Shown: positions 10,101-19,100 of the stretch, in pieces
Layout of the letters: each line of letters starts with the position of its first letter
How positions within the stretch are numbered: position 1 is the first letter of the stretch
Assembly (NCBI GenBank): GCA_010014835.2
Contig: JAAAKB020000002.1
Location: 22,118-44,795 of the forward strand
DNA from: Apostichopus leukothele
Lineage: Eukaryota > Echinodermata > Holothuroidea > Aspidochirotida > Stichopodidae
DNA length: 22,678 nt
Reading direction: 5' to 3'
The notes under the pieces: generated by a model
What the model was told of the DNA's origin: nothing
Databases searched by the model: none
Seen by the model: the letters and a program-made list of their open reading frames with translations, nothing else
Made by a program: the position numbers and the translations under genes

Positions 10101-13100
10101 GAGTGGATTCTTTCATTTAAGTAGCAACAGATATTCCCAGAGTTTCAGTTATAGAGACCATATCAAGGATGGCAGAATGAAATTCCACATCAACCAGTAG
10201 TAGTTGAGTAAGTGCTTTGCATGGTTGTCAAACTTTCATTTCATGTATACAACTTTCCATGGTGAAACTAGGGAACATAAGTGCTAACAAAACTAGAATA
10301 TTTCATCAATTGATAGGAACTTTACTGGAGGGTGATATAAATGACATAAATATGAAAAAGCACTATATACATGCAGTTATGCGTATCCTAGTATGCACGT
10401 GATCAGCAATGACAACGAAACCATACATTGACACATTTAAAACACTATTTGTTTGATGAATATTCAGAGAACGAGGCAGGTGACTTCATCTTTAAAAGTG
10501 TCAGTAATTTACTCACAGTCAGTGAGGAAGTCAGTGATGTTGGGAAGGAGTACTCCCTTCTGGCCAATCTGGTTTTTGATGACCAAGCCATAGATGTCAT
10601 CCATCACAGTGACAAATCCACCACTGTAGTTGTAGTAAGGAGAGGTGAAGTTGAAGCCATTCTTCAGTGACATGTTGTAAATGTCGATGAGGTTAAACAT
10701 GTCAATGTTCATGTGTTTGCCATATTTGCGTTCCAGAGTCTGATGACTGAAAGACACATTGAAACCCTCTGCAGAGCTGTTGCTCATTCTTACTTCATTG
10801 CTGAAGTCAAGCTGGAAAACAAATACAAGGACCAAATAAGATTATTTACAAACAAAGGTTACATACTACTTCAGCCCCCTCCCCAATGGTTTCTAAAGGT
10901 GTGATGAATCACTCTACTAAGCCTGGTCTACCATTAAAATAAAATATGATCACTGTCCCAGAACCAACTTTTTTAGAAAGTAATTATTAGATCTGAGGAT
11001 CTGTTCGAAAAAAAATCAGTTTCTTCTATCATGAGTTTTAGGCTGATATTTTGAATTCATAAAACCTTTTGTTCAACTGTACCTGAAATTGCAAAATGCA
11101 TTAAGCAAAAATCCCAACCAATATCACGATTAACTCTTGATGCATTATTGAAATATAAATGTACAATGAACGTCAATCAGTCAGTTGTCTTACCAAGAGG
11201 AATGGAATGGTATTGTTCAGCTGCAAGACATATCCAAAGGTCTTCTCTGGAGTACTCAACTCCTTCATGAGACGAGCAGTAAATCCAAGTCCCCACCTGG
11301 TTTGGTTTGTAAGGTCAAGTGATGTGGGAACGGAAGAAGTGACATTCAGGGAAGTAAAGTAACTGGGTGCCTGGATGGTTTCATCGTTGAAATAGAAGTG
11401 GAGAGTTGTGTTGAAGTTGACTGGTTTAATGTCGTAAGCTTCATCACCGAATTTTTCTAAGAGTATCAAAAAAGTGAAACAAAATATTAACAGAAGAAAG
11501 AATCACAAGTTTATCACCTAATGCCTCAACTTACTAAGATCATTTGATCAACATTTCCGAGTCCCAGCTTTCGTGACTTGGAGACTGCATCCACTGCTTT
11601 GAATTAAACTCTCAATAGGGTTTTTATAGCATCACCAAGATGAAAAAGAAATGGCCGCATGGTATTTGAAATTAGCATTACAGAGCATATAATCCATTTG
11701 ACATTCTAATCTATTTTGACGTGTCATGCTTTCGAATAGGCTTAGGATCTACTTTATTCATAAACAAATTCCATTGATGGGCTTTGCCTTCACAGAATGC
11801 ATCATACTTTGGGTAGTGTGGAGCACTTACCACTCAATTGAGCAATGTGCATATCTTCCAACAATGCTAAAAGTACTTACCCAAAACTTTTTCCCCAAAT
11901 TCAGAAAATTCCTTCTTCAGGACTTTGTTGGTAGCCTTCGCACCAAAGGTGTAGTTTCGGCTCATGGTGTTAGACTCTAAGACCTTCTCGCCATCCTCTT
12001 GGTAGAAGAGAGCATAGTCACCACGGTGGACATCAATATATCTGTAGGTTTCTTTCACACCCATGCGCACAGCTATATCATATTGGTAGGAGAAGTCAAC
12101 AAGTGGCAAGTCCTGTAAAGCAAAGAATGAAAGCAAAGAATATAACTAATGAATAACCCTCAGTAAGTTAGTTTCAATAATTGTGCATTATTTATGAGTT
12201 AACAAAAGTTTGCATGATGGTTCAGATGGGGATAACCGTCAGTGAGTTGTGTTATATTCATTGGATGATGGTAATAAAAAACAACAGATTGATGAACAAT
12301 TAACAGTGTGCACATTGACGGACATTTTTTGAAGCAAACATCCATGTGAAACTTTATGGAGACGAACAGAGAGATAGTGATGTTATTGTAAATCCTTTAT
12401 CACAAATGACATCACACACCACTTTCCTGGTGTATTAATTAGTTAACCATGCAAAACTAGGTATCCTTCCAACAATAATGTCAGAATTGGCAGGGTAAGG
12501 GTCAAGGAGAAAATATCCAATTCATTATTTAGTACAAACACGACAAGTAAATTTTGACATACAGTGTAGGTATTTTCAAATTTGCTGGTGATCTCATTTG
12601 TGTATGACTCTGGAAGACTCAGGGCCACACTCTCGACAGTGAAGTTTTGTCCCAATGAGCTGATGAATAGGGTAGTATCAGTTCTTGGTCCTTCATTCAG
12701 AGACTTCAGGAGGCCTACAGAGGTGCGGTACTTCTCATGTTTGATGGCATATCCAGAAACTGGCCAAGACAGCTGTTCATAGATTGGTGTCTCATCATCC
12801 CTGCAGGGAAAATCAGGAAAAACTGTCACCACCTTGTAGACTCTTTCAAACATATGTTTATATTTGGATGCCAGTTTCTAGCTTTACTTAACCTAAACTT
12901 AACCATAATAAACAAAAGAAAGTTCATACACTTTGCTCCATACTTCGTTTCACACTTACATACTGATAAATGAAAACTGATTGTGAATACTTCGCTCAAT
13001 TAGAAACCACTCTGGAGAAACTACATCCACCATATCGTGCAGTTTGTTCTTTTTGTTTGTTCTTTTTAATGGTATCAAAATACTCTGTTACATTAATTAT

Positions 13101-16100
13101 TAATGTCGCCTTAATATCATTGAAATGCTAACTTACCAGTAGTAAGTTTCATTCATGCTTGTGATCATAAATGAACCAGTGTTGATGTGTTGCATGACAG
13201 TTGCATAGTGCAGCTTCTCTACTGAGGCATTGAAGACAGCAGTGTAGTTGGTCTTGCCAACCATGGTCGAGTTTTTCACGGTGAATGATACAGATGACTT
13301 CATCTCATTGTAGGTAGCATTCCACACAAGGTGCATGCCTGTCTCACCAGTAGTCTTATCACTAATGTTCAAGAGACCAGCAAAGATCTGGAGTCCATTC
13401 AACTCAGGGATATCAAAGGACCATTTAGCTTCTGTCTTGTTACGATGGAAGGATAGAACAGTCATCACATCCCGTCTGATAGAATCACCTGAAAATGATA
13501 AATCAATCATTTGAAAATTGACTTATTTCTCAATACTGATAGGATAATTAGAATATTATTTGTCGATCGAATTGCTTATCACCTTTCACCAACCCACTGC
13601 TTCTCAAACATGATTCTAAGTACTTATTGTGGGGGACTGATCAGGAATAATGCTTGACGTTAAAAATACTGAGTCAACTAGCAATTCTCATTCAAATTAA
13701 AGAGAAAAGAATTGTAAACAAGAATCATCTTAACACAAGTCATCTTCAACATCTGGATGTGTGGAATCAATTAGCCTTCAAACATCTGACTGCAAATACT
13801 GATCAAAACATGTTGCAAAATTGTCAACCAACCTGGTGCAGTGAAGTTAACAGTAATCATGTCAATAACCTCCTCTGGTGGCACATAGGTGATGCTCTTG
13901 CCAATGCTGCCAAAGTTCTTCTTGCGGGGAACCTTGCTGGGCTTAGCTCCTCCCTTCACAACCTGGGCATATTCTGCTACAAATGTGTAAGCTCCAAGAG
14001 TCCTAGAATCAATGAAAGATGATGTCAATTAATTAACTACAATGTTAGAGGATGAATGACTTATTTCACCTTTAACAATGGCAACTATAGTTCAGGAAAT
14101 ATGTTATCATCACAAAAGCTGTACATGATAATACCATTTCTTAGCAGGAAGGAAAATTACGTTTCACATCCAAACAAAATTGTTAATTTTTTCACATGAT
14201 AAATGATAGCTTACTGATCGGTGTTGTTCAGGGTGATGTTGAAGCTAAGAGGTCCAGTCAATGGGAACCTTGGGGCAATCTCAGCATAGCTGGCATTGGG
14301 GTATGCAAAGGACATACATAGTGATGCACCGAGGATCTTGCCGGCGTTGGCACATTGCTGATACTGATAACAAAGCAAATTACAACTATTTAAGTAACAA
14401 TAAGGCATTTTGAACAGCAACTTTTGAAGCCACACAGACAGCAACATTCCACTTAATTTTGGTTTTGGTCTAACAATAAGAAAACTTTCAGTGGGTCAGA
14501 TAAATTCTTTAGCCCACTGCAATTTTGGATAGCATACTTTGGAGAACACTAATATTCACATCCTAGTCTAGTCAAACTTTCTTTGAAGAGCATATTAGAA
14601 GGTAAGCTATGCAATTGATGCATCTTTATATTGAAAGCACACAGGACCATCTTTAATATACAGTACATATTGAGTGCATTAACATAATATTCACAAACAG
14701 ATCCGTATAATGGTTTGTAATAAGAGGGCTTAGGAAACCTTCAGGACCACCCAAACATTTCATATAAAACAAAAGTATATCAGACTTAAGACTAACATAT
14801 GAATAGTTTTTCTAGTAAGAAACAAACAATCATCTTGATGATCAAACATGATGATTGAGAGTTGATCTTGTTTGTATTTGTCTTGTATTGTCTCACCTTG
14901 ACAGCATCCTCCATAATTCCTGGGATAAAGCTCATCTCACTGTTGGGTTTCAGCAGGAAATAGTTGACAGAGAAGTTGAGAAGGTTCATTGGTTTATCAA
15001 GAGCCTTAACTTGGACCTTCAGTTTGGGTCCATCAATGGTAACATTACCCTCAATGTTAGAGCTGTGGTACATTGATGCATTGGCCATAACACCAGCATG
15101 CATTTTGGTTGTTGGGATGTGGACTCCCATGGTGCCAAGAATTTCAATGCCAGCGCTATTGGGAGAAAATACAAAGATAACTGTGTGAATGAAAATCCAA
15201 CTGCTATGAATGAAAAACTTCTACTTAAAGCTTATAACTAAAGATTCCAATGTCTACAGATATGCACGCTTAGCTTTCTTTATAGCTATTGCCTCAATCT
15301 TTTATAGGTCATTTCTGTCGTTGCTTGTATTATGCCATCTTAACTTTGATTTATTTTCACCATATTTTTTTTCAGGAGTTTGTAACTGAAATTGGGTGCG
15401 ACAAAATCTGACAGTAGAAACTGACCTTGGGGCAAGACGTCCTGAAACAGTTGCAGAAGGTAGCTGAATGGAAAGCTGTCCACGAGTACGTACAGACAGA
15501 ACCAGTGATCCGTTGGCAGAGCAGTTAAGTGGCATACCAAGACCAGTTGGAAGAACAAGTTCACGCTCCAAGAAAAGAATGGATCTGGTGGTGTTGAGGT
15601 CTACACCTTCAGTCAACTTTAGACCCAACTGCAAAGACAGATTATTCTTAAGGTTAATCCTCTAGAAAGAATGTTACCATCCTCTTTTACATTCTACCCG
15701 ATGTAAACATACATTTTTTTTCAAATTTTAATATGGTCTGGTGCAGGCTATGAAAAATATCTGTTGGAGGATTGAAAGGAAGGGGAGGAGGGGCATGTTA
15801 ACTGTAAACAGCAAATTGGAAAGGATTCCAAAACATAGTAGTATTGCCCTTTCACAGTTTGGGAGGCATTTCTTAAGTTAGTCGGCAAACTTAGGTCAAA
15901 GTTGTCCACCATCTGTTTATGTTTTACCTTACCTTATATCTACAAGCATGGTTGAAGGGTTACTTAAATCAAGGGTGAAATACCTACCTCCTGGACCATG
16001 CCTTCAAGCATCTGTTTATCGATAACTGGAATTAAACTCTTGATGTCATCAAGGGTCACATAACCAAGTTCATTGCCCAAGATCCTGAGGTAGATGGAAG

Positions 16101-19100
16101 CAATGCGCTCCTTTTGTTCCTTGTTAATAACATCATGCATGTTAGCCAAGTTCTCCTGAATATCATTGTCCAATTCATTCTCAGGCTGCAGATAAACAAA
16201 AGGAAATATACCTGTTATTTCTACCATGCCCTATACAAAATATGTCAATACCAAACACACACACAGCTATCACTCATGCTCACTGGAGTTTACATTAGTT
16301 ATACGTAAGGTTACTAAGCACTATATCATTCATCAAAATACATTTTTACAAACAGTAGTAGAGATCCTGAAAACACTCACCAGTGGTTCTGGTTCTGGTA
16401 CTGGCACTTTCTGTGTAAGGCTCTTAGGGAGGTTTGAGGCACGGTCCTTGGTATCAGCAACTGCCTGTGATCCTGCAGCTTGGAGATCCTTGAGTGGTGT
16501 GTTGGACATGATGATGTCCATTACACTAGCAAGCCAGTTCAATGGGAGGCTAGCATTGCGGACTCTGGACATGATCAGCTCATCGGCTCCACGGAACATT
16601 GACTGCATCATGTTGTTAGGGAAGAAACCAGCTGGACCAAAGACACTTTCGAGAATGACCTCAAAGCCCTGAACATCCAAGCCAGTCTGAAATGACAATA
16701 TGATTAACATTTAGCACAAAAACTTAACTAGATTGTGGCATTAACATTATCAATAGGCATTCTGAGTGGTAGGTGAGATTGCATTTGTGTGGTAGGTAGG
16801 TCTGAGATATTTCTTAAGTTAGATGAATTATTTCTAAGGTTTGAAGTATGGAGTTTTTTTGTTCCTTACCTCAATGAGTTCCCATTCTTTGCCCATGGCA
16901 TTGATTGCAGATTTAAGCATGAGAGATTTAGGCATGAGAGCCTCTGGATTGAAGATGAGGTTGCTCTCGATGGATCCACCGAAGGTCTTGTTGAAGTATG
17001 GGATGGTCAGTATCTTAGATATCTCGATGTTACTTGAATACTTGAGGATGTTCTTAGGGTACTCTGGGAACTCCGTTTCACCAATAGCCAAAGCTAGTTC
17101 TTTCCTCAGACTTGTAGGGAAGAGACAATATATTTATGATTAACTTCTTCATTCAATCCAAGTGTTTTCATAGTTTTGAAATTTTAGCTGAACATAAAAA
17201 AAAAAATTAAAACATATCTTCTTGGAGGTTTGCTTGTATTAGTTCTGTAAATCAAGGATTCTTATATAATACATACCTCTGCACAGAGGGATCTTCAGAT
17301 TCCAGGATATTGCTCATGTGGGAATAGGTAAAAGCCTTGAACTGCTTAACAGGTTCATTCTTAAGAGCCTCGTACACACTAATGAGATGAGGGGCCTTGA
17401 TATCAGATTTCATGTAGATGAGGTAGGCAGCAATACGGACTTCAACATCGTAAGAAACATTCAAGAAAGCCACCTTGAGGTTGTTGATGACAAAGTTGCT
17501 GACAATGGACATGTTGAAACGTCTGAGAGCTTGGACAGCATTCAGTGAAATGTTGTAGCTGACCTTCTCGTTGATGGCACACTTCAACAATTCACGCTCA
17601 AAGTGGAGCCTCTTGCGGAATTCTGATGCATCATATTTCTGTGCAACAGGTCCAAGGTTTCCAAGAGCCTAGGATTCAAGGATATAAGTTGTTATTTTGG
17701 GAGAACTAAACCCTCCTTTCATCAGAGAGTCCATTTTGATTTAATAAGTTTTGTACTACATGATATGGAATTAGTTTTAAAGTACAAAATCTCATTCATA
17801 GAAAAGCTGGTTGTATATTGATTGAGGGATAGAGTTGAATGGATAAGGTCATCTAAAAGTGAATGTTATCCTCCAATATTCACTAGAAAGATCCCAACAT
17901 GACTGATAATGGTTAAGTTATGATCTCACTTCTACATTAGTTTTCATTTCCAGAGCAATATATCTTCTCTAATTTTATCATCTTCATTGCTGAGTGACTT
18001 AAATGGTTCAAGAAACCACAAAGTAAAACAACTGTTGAAATATTTAAATGTTTAAAAAAACATAAACACACCTTGATGGCCAGCAAAATTTGGCGTTCTT
18101 CCTCAACAGCAGCCACAGATTTGGGGTCTGAATTCAAAGTGCAGTCATTGTTGATGATGTTGTTCAACAATTCAATAAAATCCTGGATGGCAACAGGGAG
18201 CTATGGAAAGAAACACTTGGTCAGGTATATCACAATATATATCACACAGGTATATCACATACATACATACATACATACATACATACATACATACATACAT
18301 ACATACAACTACATATATCTGTATGATCTTCTGTTCCTAAGCAGATCTACAATAGCTGTGATAAAAATAACAAAAGGCTTAGCAGAATGATTCAATACTT
18401 GATTCATTTAGACTGAGTTTGAATGTACTACTGAAGGTGTGAATGCTTCTTCATGGAACATTTATTAAAGGGAAAAACTGTGTGGTAGGGACAAAACATA
18501 CAAAGAATTCAACATACCAACAACATTCAGTATCAAACTTCCAATAAATTCTCTGAGCTAAATATTTAGGCTTACTCCAATATCATTAATATGCCAGAGC
18601 TATAAAATACATACCTCACGTTCATTGTGGATCTCTGGATGGTCAAGCCAGTATTTGTAGATCATGGTACTGACTGGCAAGAATATGGACCTGGTGCGGT
18701 TAAACTGAGCAACTCTCACCGCCTCGGAGATGATGTCAAGAGTTGGGTAGTCCCTGAAGGCCATAGTGTACATCATGACATGAGCAAGAGGCTTGGGGAT
18801 AATGTTCTTAATGATGGCAGTGTTGACAACAGAGAAGCAGGGAAGAGTTCCACACTGGATCAGGCCATCCCAGAGGTACTCACTGGAAGAAAATGCAGTT
18901 TAGGAAGTAAATAATTGTATCAAATTATTAGCAAAAGGACCCATTTTCCAACTTCAAAAAGGCACTTTTCTTCAGTTCACAAAGGATTGCAATACATAAT
19001 AAAAACAAGAATGTAGTTTAAAAAAAAAGTATTAAAAGAAAACTTTCCAACCAATTCCTGTGCCATGTGTGAGGTGTTTCTATAGGATCAAGCTAAAACA

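Noticed and set aside
16226-16672. 148-codon plus-strand open frame
   Set aside because: Crosses an intron and lies antisense to exon 11; no start context or family feature.
17618-17630. Possible furin site at FRKRLHFER in exon 9
   Set aside because: There is no Arg at the -4 position, and it lies within a conserved helix of the lipid-transfer module.
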